Origin: Branchinecta lynchi
Taxonomy: Eukaryota > Arthropoda > Branchiopoda > Anostraca > Branchinectidae
DNA: 64,000 bases
Assembly (NCBI GenBank): GCA_023053575.1
Contig: JAKZAP010000018.1
Location: 6,944,001 to 7,008,000 of the forward strand
Reading direction: 5' to 3'
Part shown: positions 22,855 to 33,982 of the stretch, in pieces
How the letters are laid out: each line of letters starts with the position of its first letter
Position numbering within the stretch: the stretch's first letter is position 1
Program-made: the position numbers and the translations under genes
Notes under the pieces: model-generated
Told to the model about the DNA's origin: nothing
The model's database searches: none
The model's input: only the letters and a program-made list of their open reading frames with translations

Positions 22855-23066
22855 TTTTATGGCACTTGCAGCCTCTGGCTCAAGTGCCATATACCGATCG
22901 CAATTCTATCTGTCGGTCGGCCGGTCGCTCCGTTTGTATGTCACACTTTTTCGAGCTAGGGTACTTCCAGATGTGCTAGGACAATGAAGCTTGGCAAGCA
23001 TATCAGGGACCCGACCAGATTAACTTAGAAATAGCCACTTGCCCGATCCGACCATCGTGGGGGAGA
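22855..23066 (-). repeat. Family B terminal fragment
   Basis: Begins with the family-B hairpin in reverse: ATGGCACTTG, loop CAGCCTCTGGCT, CAAGTGCCAT. TGTCGGTCGG and CTAGGACAATGAAGCTTGG follow. It stops at GACCATCGTGGGGGAG. Only about 210 bp of the end survives. The hairpin loop is unrelated to that of the 6776 copy and has its own short stem (AGCC/GGCT). Confidence 0.75.
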
Positions 23067-23465
23067 CGGCGGAAACAATTTACATAACCGTTTTTTCTGA
23101 TGGAAAAATTTCTCGCAGACAACCGTCGACAGCGTGATACACATCGAAGGTAGCAAAACACGGCAAGTGAGAAAATCAGCGTGGTTTTGTCAGAGGGGTT
23201 AGAACAAGTGATTCCCAACCGGTGGTATGGCAAAATTGATTTAGTCCGTAGCTTCAAAATATCGCCTCACTCATTTTTGATTGCCGAAAGCCTAATATTA
23301 CCAGCAGAGGCATCACCAGCCAAAATGTATCTTAAGCGGCAAGGTATTTTCACTGGCCGACAGGTCAACTTTACCGACTGTTTTTTTTTTTAATTAACTG
23401 CTTTTACAAAAAATCGCGGCGCTTTGCACCGACTCTTATTTTTAATCGTCTGGCCGACCTTTTTG

Positions 23466-23707
23466 GGGATGGATATTGTTAACCCGTGCGTGACTCCTCT
23501 GATTACAAGCCCTAATGAAAGTCAGTGAAATAATGTTGATTCAAAAACAGCTAGCCTACTGCCGTAAAATCTGTTCCTATGTCAAACAATGTTGTTTCAA
23601 CAAAAATCGAAAACATTGCAAGATTTGCAAGTGATATTTTCATTCAGGTTGCGAATAAAGCTAACGAAAAATTTTGCGATGCAGCTTGATGAAAGCACGG
23701 GGAAGAT
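23466..23707 (+). pseudogene. hAT (ZBED-like) transposase fragment
   Basis: Across shifted frames the translation gives CVRDSSDYKP, then IARFASDIFIQVANKANEKF, then FAMQLDEST. F-A-x-Q-L-D-E-S-T is the hallmark catalytic-Asp block of ZBED/Charlie-type hAT transposases. Stops and frame changes separate the pieces. The frame is cut right after LDEST by family B. Confidence 0.75.
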
Positions 23708-26050
23708 AACAAGAGCTACGAGCTCATATGGCACTTGTACGAGTAGGCTGTACAAGAACGACACCTCACTAATCTTTGCATTTGCCATATTTCACTATTT
23801 TCCGTGTTCGTTATGCTCCGAAAGAGTTTTCGCGTCTCATGCTACAGATCCGTAAAACCGGTTATCTGGATCTGGATATTTAGTTTCACTCATTTCTGAG
23901 CAGTTCCAGCATCGTCTCGATTGTCTGTAGCAAATGCACATGACTGTTCAAACTTTCATCCCAATAAATCCATTTATTTGATCCCTAGACGTGCTACACG
24001 ATTTCCGGTACTCACTCTATCTCCACCTACCGTGGCCGAGTCTGGTTTGGAATAAAAAAAATCGACCACCTAAAGCATCTTCTTTTATACCATCTATCAA
24101 GTTTCACTCGAATCTGAGCATTTTTGGAAAGTTCCGGTACCCCCCCCCCCCCCCGCCCACCAACGTTGTCGTAGCCGGTTCGGGCCCAATCTCTGAATTC
24201 CCTGTTCCTGTCCATCAAGTTTTACTGAAATTGGAGCATAGCCTATCTGCAAGTTAACAGTACCCCCCCCCCTACCTTGGCCGAATCCGGCCCGGACGCC
24301 AAATAACAAATCTAGGCCGCATAAACTCGTCACTGTCGAATTTGTATCTCATTCGGTCCATCCGTTTGGTTTTTGTGCATGTCAAAAGTCCCCCCACCCC
24401 CAATCCCCCTAATCGTGGTCGCATATGGTTCGAACGCATGTTTTACATGTCGAGGCCATCGATTCGTATCACCCATGAAGTTTCACTCGAATCAGACCAC
24501 TCGTTTGCAATTTATAGAAGTCAATTTCCATATTTCTCTTCTCTTGCTCCCCAAAAAATGCTCGGATCTAGGAACGGAAGTTTCCAGGGGTATGTTGTGT
24601 CAGGTTCTTAAGTCAAGATAATTCGGGTCGCTAATATGCCTGCAAAGTTTCGTTGTCGTTTTACATCTGGAACTATTCTAACTCACGACTACCGGAATTC
24701 CAGGAAACCCCCTCCAACTCCCCCCACAGAGCCCCGAAACCATCTGGCTCCGTCAATTTCATCTAGGCCTAATGCTTGTTCCATCCATTAAGTTTCGTCC
24801 CGATCCCTCTGCTTTTAGAGTTTCTTGAGTTTTCCACCCCCCCCCCCATCCCCACAGGTATCGGACCCGACCCGGACGTGACACTGAACGTCCGAGGTGA
24901 TAGCTCCCCAGACAAGTTTCATTCAAATCCGATCACCCGTTCAAAAGTTATGCACGCCACTAGATTCCGGACTCCCCATCCACCCACTCCCCCCACGATC
25001 GTCGGGTCGGGGAAACGGCTGTTCTCAAGTCAATCTGTTTGGATCCCTGACATACCTGCCAAGTTTCATCGCCCTAGGACATCAGGAAGTCTGCCGAACT
25101 CGCGGGATCGCTAGAAATCCGGACCCCCACCCCAACTCCCCCACAGAGCCCTGTTCCGGTCCGGTTATGTCAATGACGTGTCTAGGACTTGTGCTTGTTT
25201 TTCCCACCAAGTTTCATCCCGATCCCTCCACTCTAAGCGTTTTGTCAAAATTTCCGGCTCCCTCCTCCAACTCCCCCCAGTGTCATCGGATCCGGTCCGG
25301 ATTTAAAGTGAGATGTCTGAGACACGAGGTCATCCTAAATATAAACTTTCATCAAGATCCAATCACCCGTTCGCAAGCTAAAAATACCTCAAATTTTGGC
25401 TTCACCCTCCCTCCACTCCCCCCCCAGATGGTCGAATCGGGGAATTGACGAGTTCCTATTTAATCTGGTCGGGTCCCAGACATGCCTGTAAATTTCCATC
25501 ATCCCAGCACATCAGGAAGCACGGAACTCGCGGGATCACTACAAATTCGGACTCCCCCCCCCAACTCCCCCAAAGTGAGCGGATCCGTTCCGGTTATATC
25601 AGTCACGTATCTAGGACTTTTGCTTGTACTTTCCACCAAGTTTCATCCGGATCCCTCGACTCTAAGTGTTTTCCAAGATTTCCGGTTCCCCCCTCCAACT
25701 CCCCCCAATGTCACCGGATCCGGTCTGGATTTAAAATGGAGGGTCTGAGACACGAAGTCCTTCCACATATCAAGTTTCATTAAGATCCGATCACCCGTTC
25801 GTAAGCTAAAAATATCTCATTTTTCCTATATTTTCCGGATTCCCCCTCCCTCCACTCCCCTCCAGATGGTCGGATCAGGGAATCGACCATTTCTAATTTG
25901 ATCTGGTCCAGTTCCTGACATGCCTGCCAAGTTTCATCGTCCTAGCTTATCTGGAAGTGCCCGAACTAGCAAAACCGGGACCGACAGACCGACTGACGGA
26001 CAGAAATTACAATCGCTATATGGCACTTGAGTAAGCTCAACTGCCATAAA
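23708..26050 (+). repeat. Family B element, full copy
   Basis: Starts AACAAGAGCTACGAGC and ends ATGGCACTTGAGTAAGCTCAACTGCCATAAAAA. AAGTTTCAT modules recur every ~143 bp and group into threes, giving a ~430-bp higher-order repeat. For example, 'cccgatccctc' recurs near 24790, 25209 and 25640, and the 'aagatccgatcacccgttc' type near 24917, 25344 and 25770. C runs sit at fixed positions (24139-24154, 24263-24273, 24837-24847). GACNGACGGACAGA precedes the terminal hairpin. Long proline/histidine-rich frames are by-products of the repeat. Confidence 0.85.
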
Positions 26051-26510
26051 AACCAAACACAGAAACAGGCTGACAGTAAAAAAAATAGACGTCGAGCCGA
26101 GATTTGACAAAATCTTTGCTACAAAGCAGCCTATAGTGATTGTCTCAGCCTATAGTGATTGTCTCTTGCTACAAAGCAGCCTATAGTGATTGTCTCACTG
26201 ATTTTGTATATTTTTTTACCCATATATACCTTATCATTTGTGATAATAACTATCGTCTTTTTCATGTTCTGGAAAAGGGGAAACGCAATCTTCTCGAACC
26301 TTGACTAGGGGTACAGGTTGGGAACCACTGGGTTAGAATGTACCGTACGAAATTGGGGTGTCCGGGTTTAGAAATATATGGAGTGATTACGGAAGTAAGT
26401 CATTATCGGTAAGAAAGGTCTTTAGTCTTCAATTTTTCAACAGTTTAGAGGAAGGGAGGCACTAGAATTAGATGTATCGTTCGTGGGTCCGAATCGTATC
26501 CGGACACATT

Positions 26511-27020
26511 AGCTGCGTTCCGTTTCGTCGTTCGGACCGTCGTTCTACTACAAGCGTTTTCTTTACAACGCCGTTCGTGAACAGCGTTGGACTGCCGATA
26601 ATAAGGAGTTTTCTTTGTTCGGTTGAACTGCCGTTTCAATCGTCGTTCTTGAAACAACGAACTGAGTCGTAAAGTCAGAGCGTGTTCCACCCTTCTAACA
26701 ATAGTTACTATTAGTTACTATTTCCGTTCCATTCTCACGAAAGGCTACTACGCTGACCGTTCCAACCCTTTCGGAATAGTAACTAATATTGACTATTTGC
26801 TTACCGTGCTCGGGAGCGTACTAAGCGTAGTAACTACGCATCTCTGCAACGTGATTGGTCGGATTCGCCTCTGGCGTGAGATCCTGTTCGAAAATAGAAA
26901 AATCGTTCCAGCCTTGGCAGCAAAAAGCCAGAATTCGTGACGTCGTGCGTAGTAACTACGGTAAGTAGGATGGAACACGCTCTCTGTTTCAACATCTCCG
27001 TTCAGTAATTAGGCGCGAAA
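26511..27020 (+). mobile_element. Family F element, copy 2, with nested insertion
   Basis: Matches 245-441 up to AAAGTCAG and resumes at TTTCAAC...CAGTAATTAGGCGC. The intervening 26678-26982 is another element with ends GAGCGTGTTCC/GGAACACGCTC and inner GTAGTTACTACG palindromes. A partial second copy of that inner element is at about 40829-40945. A clean target duplication is not visible. Confidence 0.75.
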
Positions 27021-27149
27021 GTTTCAAAATTCTCGACAACAAATATTAAAGTTGTAAACCAAGTTTAAAAACAATGGCCCTGTTATGCTAAAATCCATTT
27101 AGTACTTAGTTGTAGCTGCTGTTGCTTCGTTCGTGAAATAGAACGTGCC

Positions 27150-27275
27150 AAAGAAAACACTAATATGAAAATATTTAATCGACGTTTATACGACGTTCCA
27201 AAAAAACACTAATATGAAAATATTTAATCGACGTTTATACGACGTGCCAAAAAAAACACTAATATGAAAATATCC
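27150..27275 (+). repeat. Tandem repeat, ~49-bp unit, ~2.5 copies
   Basis: Units of CGACGTTTATACGACGTTCC followed by AAAAAACACTAATATGAAAATAT and a TTAAT link. Near-identical copies. Confidence 0.8.
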
Positions 27276-28225
27276 AAACGACGTTTTTCGTACCGACCAC
27301 GACGAAAACGTACGCGGCTATTGAGGGATTTCGAGGCAAATGGGTTTCCCGAAAATTGTGTTTCACGCGTAGGGACCAAACGGGTGGAACGATTGGGATG
27401 GAACTGGAACAAAGGACGATTGGGACTGGAACTGGTACAAGGCCATATGCATTAGATAGGCGACTGGAGTCCCGCCGGGTCCGAGTTCGTTGCGGAGAGT
27501 TTAAGGTCGTACCAGATGTTTGCAGGCAATTAATTTTTAATGTGAGTTTAGGGATCTGACTCTAAATGAGCTTGATAGGTGGCTTATCAGTTCACTGCGT
27601 ACATTGGGTCCGTCTATACCAAGAGGAATCACTAGGTAGCGCTTCGCCTTTGTAATCTGTTGGTCGCGGGTCTAGATCTCTGCCAATGAGTGTGAGTGTT
27701 TGTGTGTTTCAGTCCACTATTTTACTACTTACTAAGTAAGTTTGAAGGATCCCTCTTGCTATGATGCCTTTTATATTATCCCTAGCACCCTTTTGAATGA
27801 TAAGATTCTGAAACCCCCAACTTTCGCCACTGCTTCGTTTTGTAATTACGACTTCTTAGCGCTTTTCTGGCCGAGCCGAGCATTGCCAGTCAGGCAACCA
27901 AACTTCCCCGAAAGCTTTAAGGTCTGCTGACAACTCTTTAACAAATAAGAACATGAGAAACTTCAAAGTGGTGTTTTACATTTTGGAAGACGTGGTAGGC
28001 CATCAGGTCTATCTTCTGTTTTGGACTTCTTTTCTTTTGCTTGATCTTCCCACTTTATAACCACGGCATTTTCAATTTCAAAGATTTTGCATCCAGGCGC
28101 CGTGTCGGAGAGCGGGAATGCTGGATAGTGCCGACAAGCGCTAATAAGAAAATCGGTAATGTTACGTGCTAAATAATGGTATTCTCGAGCCGTTTCATCG
28201 TGAAAAGATTACTTTCTAGTAAGAG
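27276..28225. other. Intron, nothing recognised
   Basis: GGAACTGGAACAAAGGACGATTGGGACTGG is a short internal duplication near 27400-27440. No exon is supported. Confidence 0.35.
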
Positions 28226-28228
28226 GTG

Positions 28229-28480
28229 TGCAAGGTCTCGTCAGGCTGTCAATCTTCAGGGTCAGCTTCGAGGAAGGAAACGAACCTGTAATGCAACTTC
28301 AGGTTACATTGCAGATTTGTTTCCTTCCCCGAAGTTGACCCTGCAGGTTGAAAGCCTGAGGAGGACTCTTGTCAAGAAGGACTGAAATATCGCTGCCAAA
28401 GCATCGTAGCAGACACATCCATTTTATGCATTATTTGAATATATGTTTCAAAGTCAACTTGGGCTCAAGGAATATTTAGG
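28229..28480. mobile_element. Head-to-head pair of hammerhead elements
   Basis: The left arm (28229-28292, minus) has TCTCGTCAGGCTGTCAATCTTC and GAAGGAAACGAACCTGTAAT. The right arm (28293-28480, plus) has TTTGTTTCCTTCCCCGAAG, HHR3, and the CTTGGGCTCAAGGAATATTT end. The left arm stops inside the ribozyme core, so only the right arm carries a full motif. Confidence 0.72.
28351..28396 (+). ncRNA. Hammerhead ribozyme candidate HHR3 (partly decayed)
   Basis: CTGAGGA and GAAATATC are intact, with AAGC/GCTG around them giving three helix I pairs. Helix II (GGACTCTT...AAGGACT) has lost pairs, so activity is doubtful. Confidence 0.6.
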
Positions 28481-29639
28481 TCTCGTCGGCAAATCGGGAT
28501 CTTTTTATGTATTCTGTAAACTTTCGACAAAAAGTTCTGGAAGTTTTCAGCAAATCCCGTGTCAGGTGCATTTAACAAGAGTTATCACGTCGCGCCAGCT
28601 CGCATGAAAGATCATTTAGAATTTCTTTCCCCGGGCTGGCGGGATATGTGTACAAAAAAAGTAAATAATGAGATTCGCGTGTCTCCTACTCAGACGGTCC
28701 CGCGCACGCAAAAACGGAGACGATAAAAGTGGCCAGACGACTTGGGGAGGGACAATATCTCTGCAGATCCTGTGTTGGAAACGGGCATTTGCCGCCGAAG
28801 AGCGGCATAAAGTAAATTGAATTTTAGCAGGCGTTCGAGCTGGAATGGTTGGAAAAAGAAGCCTGTAAAAGAAACACTGAAATCGACCGGAATAATTTCC
28901 TCTGGTTAAAGCGGAATTCACACAGAGTTGTTGGTAGGCAAAATATACGCTTCACCACGGCTAGGCGAAACCTTTGTAAAAAAAATTATAACCCAAAAAA
29001 TGCTTTACATCAAAAGAAAGTGTAGTAAAGATAATAGGGAAAAGAAAAGAACAAAAACAACATAAGAATAACTTACGAAAGATACAATAATTCTGCGACT
29101 ATCTAACAATGCCAAGTTCTAACGGAGGATCTGCAGAGATATTCTTTATACTCTTTGATACCAATATCGTAACTGACCGGGTAACTTTGAACTAAACTGA
29201 TTAGATATTCTGTCTGCATCCATCGTTTCTGTATTTTTGCCATATTTGCCAAGCTGACCATTCGTTACGGAAAAAATTAGAAAAAACGAGACTTTCGCGT
29301 TTTTTCTTGATCAGCTAGTTATCCTGTCACACGGGATACCGGCACCGGGATTTGACGGCACCGAAGTATCAGAAATGATATTTAGCCCTCGTGTATCATC
29401 TTAGAGGGATAACCAGCTGATCAATTGAGCTGATTTTTTCCGGCTCGTCGCCAAAGCCAGACGACGCCTTTTTTGTAACCTGACCATGTGTTTTTTCAAC
29501 TCCTGGCGTGACGGATGTCGTCAGGGTGGCGAAATTCGCTCTCTCTGTGAATTTGGGTGAAGACCGTGTTCCAAAAAAGTTATTAAAGTTAAATTCAGAC
29601 ATCGAGGTTGACATCAGAAAATAACACCGAGACGGTCAT
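28481..29639. other. Intron with a small family-J fold-back
   Basis: 29309-29423 carries GATCAGCTAGTTATCC and GGATAACCAGCTGATC in inverted array. A tighter relative is at 59086-59151. The rest shows no exon or element. Confidence 0.5.
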
Positions 29640-29930
29640 TGAAAATAATCTATCCGAGCCGAAGGCGAGGTAGATTGGGAGAAATAACTATCGAGCGGAA
29701 GGCGAGGTTGATATTTGTAAATGGCCATCGAGGTTGCCATTCCGATACCAAACGAGATGGAGGTGTGTTAACCGCTATAACTTTTTACAACAGAAATCCT
29801 CTCTGGGGGCTGATATGACTTCATATCATCTTCTCTGGAGGTTTTATCATCCTCTCGGGAGGCTGACATGACTTACATCACTCTCTCTGGAGGCTGATAT
29901 GACTTATATCATCCTCTCCTATCTACCGCT
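29640..29930. repeat. Short tandem repeat block (GGAGGCTGATATGACTT)
   Basis: Three to four units of CTCTCTGGAGGCTGATATGACTTATATCATC at 29795-29925. The preceding GAGGTTGATAT...ACCAAACGAGATGGA segment is repeated at 46964-47045, so this is a dispersed family. Confidence 0.7.
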
Positions 29931-30390
29931 AACTTTATGTGTGAAGATTATCAAAACATAACTGAACGTCGGTCATAGGAGGATATGCATTACATACATA
30001 CTCGAAAATGTTTATAATGAGTTTCGATGATAAAATGAGGAGCCAGCTAGATATTGTGTTAGTTATTATGCTATCTCGCTGGAACGAAAAGAATAACAAT
30101 GCAGACGGACGGCACCACCCTGACTGGACCCCGGCTGAAGAACAAGAGCTACGACCTGATGTGGCACTTGTTACGAGTAGGCAGTACAAGAAAGTATATG
30201 ATAACGTCACAAAATACACCCGCCATCCAAAAATGCGGTTCGGAAATAGAAATAGGATATTTAGTTTCACTCAGTTCTGAGCAGTTCCGGCATCGTCTCG
30301 GATTATCTGTAGCAAATGTACATGACTCGAGGGGTCGACGACTCTGATTTCTTATGTACAACCTTCCGGAATAACGGAATAATCCTGACC

Positions 30391-30700
30391 ATTCCGGATT
30401 ATTCCTGGCCATTCCGGATTATTCCTAACCATTCCGGATTATTCCTAACCATTCCGGATTATTCCTGACCATTCCGGATTATTCCTGATCATTTCGGAAT
30501 ATTCCTAACTATTCCGGATTATTCCTAACCATTCCGGATTATTCCTGACCATTCCGGATTATTCCTAACCATTCCGGATTATTCCTAACCATTTCGGATT
30601 ATTCCTAACCATTCCGGATTATTCCTAGCCATTCCGGATTATTCCTAACCATTCCGAAATATTACTGACAATTCTTCTGGTATACTCCTGACCAGTTGTA
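30391..30700 (+). repeat. 20-bp minisatellite, left subterminal array
   Basis: About 16 units of ATTCCGGATTATTCCTAACC or the ..TGACC variant, degenerating rightwards to about 30770. Spacers are not unique, so it is not a CRISPR. Confidence 0.95.
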
Positions 30701-30770
30701 AACCATTGAGGAGTATCCCCAACCATTCCCGAATATTCTCAACCATTCGGGTATATTCTCGACGATTCAG

Positions 30771-31323
30771 AGACTTTACCGCAGACTGTGTGGTCTTCGG
30801 TTTCTTATCAGAACTACAGCGACATTACACTGCAATACGGATCGAGAGGGACCAAATATTATTTAAGTGCCCTTCAGTTATCGACCATGCACAACTTTCT
30901 ATGGCGCTCGAGATTTGACCATGTTCTTTTCTTAGAAATTCGATGGTTTTCAGTAGTTCATGGGATCGACTGGGAAAATGGTAGATGCTAGAAGTATGTC
31001 CCTGCACATATCTGTTAACTGCAATGCAAGTACTTGCGAGACAAAATCTCAACATGGCACCTACAGAGATGTAATGCGCTACAGTTAGCACACAAATATT
31101 GCTCACTGAAACCAATTGAAACTAGCTAGTACCACCCACCAGTAAGCAGGGGCGTCCCGAGCCTTTCTTCATGGGGGGGGGGGGGGCGCATCTTGCAAAA
31201 TTGACCGAATCGGTACCTGATTTTTACTGAATTTATGACAAAAAATTGTAAAAACAAAGCGAGTTGCCTTCATGAAGCTACAACGTAAAAAGTTGCAGAG
31301 TATATACAAACAAGCCTAAAGAG
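30771..31323. other. Interior of 6.48-kb element, unrecognised
   Basis: No frame with a known domain. A G run at 31172-31187 follows CAGGGGCGTCCCGAGCC, a MITE-end-like motif also seen near 47098. Confidence 0.4.
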
Positions 31324-32162
31324 AACAAGACCAAAGGTTTCGATGGGATCCCAGAAATTCAATATCTGATCCAGACAACTGGGTCTTGTCTTAGCCAGAT
31401 CCAGTCATCCTTGAACATTTTACAATTAAAATTCAGAAACAGATTAAGACCAAATAGCTAGTCATCTGAGAAAACCAAGTTCAGATATGGATTCAGCATG
31501 TGTTACCCCTAAACGTCATGCCACTTCTGCCAATTTCCTGGTTTCGGCTGAACTCCAGAACTACTTGTCTGGCGAAAAAAGAAAGCTCATAAACGAACTC
31601 AGGGTATCTTCTTTCCCCAATAATGAACATCTAATCAACTTCAAATAAAAAATTTAACTTATAACAAATTTTCCGACTCAAGCCGGAATTCGGTCGAACT
31701 AAATTTCCGGGTAAAATATGATTGTTAAACACGGATTCAGTATCTATTCTTGCCCTTAAATCGGTTATCTAATCAACTAGAAATAAAACTTAAGCTTCTA
31801 ACAATTTTCCGGTTTTGGCCGGATTCGGGTGGAACTACATGTCCAGGTAGACATTTTTTTTTACATAAGTGTTCAGCATGTCTCCTTGCCCTAAATCGAC
31901 TATCAAACTAGCTGTTTCAAAATATTTTGTTTGCCCCTTAATTTAAACCCCCTCCCCCACCCCTAAATGTAGGGCTACAAAGCCCATCTACGAACTTGAC
32001 TGGTCCGATTACCTAACGAATCCTCACACCAAGTTTCATCAAAATATCTCATTCCCTTCGAGAGTTATCGTGCTTACAGACGGACAGACGGACGGACGGA
32101 CAGACGGACAACTTTTGCGATGTCATAGATATCCCTCCACTTACGTTTTGGGATCCCAAAAA
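31324..32162 (+). repeat. Family A element
   Basis: AACAAGACCAAAGG start, monomers with CCGGATTC, a tail with ACAGACGGACGGACGGACAG, and the GGGATCCC palindrome at 32150-32157. About 0.84 kb, with fewer monomers than the 15264 copy. Confidence 0.85.
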
Positions 32163-33004
32163 ACTGGAGCTTTTCCAAGCTTTTCCGCTTCTGTTTTTTT
32201 TTTTTCCTGGATACGCCGTCACTGGCCTTTTAGTTTTGCTAACAGGACTTGAAATAATGGCTAAAAGCGGTGTTGCTGCATAGCGACAACGTCGCTAATG
32301 GCCGTGGCCATGATTAGTCAAGGCGTCGCATGCGAAATTTTTTGAATCCGCCTTTTTTTTTTCTTGCAACATTTAGCTACTTCCCGTGCAAATCCTAGCT
32401 TTCAACATAACAACCTAGCTTTAACAAGCCCCAAAAATTCCAAGCCTCAAACGCGAACTAAATAAGGAAACCTTTGTCTATCTAGTCAAAGCTGCAAAAT
32501 GCGCCGCAGGCGAAATTTTGTGGAAACACAGATGATAAAGTGCCTCTCTGCGATCCCAAGATTAGCTATTCAACCCAGAGTAGTCTGGCAACGAAAGGGG
32601 CGATACATTTGTTTGGAATTTACAGGAAACAAAAGTAGGCTAGTTTTCACGTCAAGAGACATGCTTACCGGAAGTACTTACTAACTGAAGTATTGCAATC
32701 CTAAGAAGTAAAAAAATGAACAGCAACCAGTTGAAGCTACCGTAAATGGTAAAGAACAAGAGCTATGTAAATGCCACTTAAATTACCGAACTCAGTACTG
32801 GGTTGAAGCAAATAATGGATCCGTAGTATACCGAAAAACTAACTAACTAAAAAAAATAAGGAACAGATCGAGAGCGGTATTACAACCGAATTTCGTAATG
32901 GAATAAAACTCTTGTTAGAACCACCTAAAACACCGAATTCGGCAAGTCTAGTAATAGAAACAGACTAAAGAAAAATCCGGTGAATTACCATATTCGGTAG
33001 AGAA
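32163..33004. other. Interior of 6.48-kb element
   Basis: Contains one GCGCCGCAGGCGAAATTTTG motif (32502) shared with family H and the right-hand intergenic region, and scattered ACCGAATTCGG motifs leading into the next array. No gene. Confidence 0.4.
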
Positions 33005-33520
33005 TGAGACCAAATAAGCAAGTTAAATCGACGAATTTACGCAGGGACTGACCGAATGGAGCGAAATCGATGCGGATTGAACAAAAGTTGGATGAATTGT
33101 CGTATTCGGTCACGAATCAGAACCAAACGAATCTGATTAATGACCGAATTATGAAATGGACTGACAGAATGCGATCGAATTACCGAATTGGTAAGGAATG
33201 AGACAAAATAAACAGGTTAAAATCACCGAATTCACGCAAGGACGGACCGAATGAGGCGAAATCGATGCGGACTGAACAAAAGCTGGATAAATTATCGAAT
33301 TCGGTCACGAATCAGAACCAAATGAATCTGATTAATGACCGAATTATGAAATGGACTTACCGAGTTCGATAAAACGGATACGGACTTGAGAGAAGTCCGG
33401 TGAATTACCGAATTCGCTAACGAACGAGACGAAATAAACAGGTTAAACCACCAAATCTACGAAGGGGCAGACCGACACGGTGAAATCGATGCGGAGCGAA
33501 CAAAAGTTGGATGACTTAGC
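33005..33520 (+). repeat. Tandem array, ~190-bp unit, about 3 copies
   Basis: Each unit has ACAGGTTAAA, then GCGAAATCGATGCGGA, then GAACAAAAG.TGGAT, then TCGGTCACGAATCAGAACCAAA and TGACCGAATTATGAAATGGAC. The first two units are closest to each other. Confidence 0.8.
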
Positions 33521-33982
33521 TAATTAGATAAAAAAAAGTGGAACCAGTGAACACGTTAAATCACCCTATTTCGAAATGCCGGGACAAAAGATTTTATGAA
33601 AAGGGCATCACGGCTTCGCCGCGATGCCCGTTTGACCGAATTTTTCGCCTTCGAATGCCCAAAACGTAGGAGGCGGGCATTCGTTCCCTTCGGGGCGCCC
33701 CTGCCAGTAAGACTGGGAATTAGCCAGAACCTGGAATACCAGGTCATCTAGCAGGTTTGCTTGTCACTTCAGACATTTCCTAGTTTCCAGGACCACAAGA
33801 CTTCTCTGTCAATATCTACGGTAGGCGGGCAATTACCACTCACTGAAAACTATTACCACCCACCAGTAGACTAAGACAAGGAATTAGCCAGAACATGCGA
33901 TACCAGGCACAGGGATATTTTAAATGGTCATTACGGACATTTCATCTTTACCAAAAGCTGAAGACGTCTCTGTCAATATCAG
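33521..33982. other. Interior of 6.48-kb element with GC hairpin
   Basis: GGGCATC...GATGCCC at 33603-33629 is a hairpin with GGC-TTC-GCC inside. AATTAGCCAGAAC..G.(A)ATACCAGG occurs twice (33719, 33893), a short direct repeat. Confidence 0.5.

Larger units (their letters stand above)
23205..26330 (+). mobile_element. hAT-superfamily transposon, interrupted by family B
   Basis: Ends CAAGTGATTCCCAACC (23205-23220) and GGTTGGGAACCACTG (to 26330) are inverted. Identical 8-bp flanks GGTTAGAA (23197-23204, 26331-26338) form the target duplication typical of hAT elements. Without the family-B insertion (23708-26050) only about 0.78 kb remains, with a decayed transposase piece and, at 26110-26195, short tandem repeats of CAGCCTATAGTGATTGTCTC. 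It is a dead, internally deleted copy. Confidence 0.85.

Noticed and set aside
24776..25783. Long frames of 112-183 codons in the family-B copy
   Set aside because: Three frames are open over the same repeat because C-rich text lacks stops. Proline-rich composition shifts with each C-run length.
23708..26050. Family B as a Helitron (hairpin near the 3' end)
   Set aside because: The hairpin is terminal and followed by an A run, not CTRR. The 5' end is AACAAG, not TC. No Rep/helicase sequence was seen.
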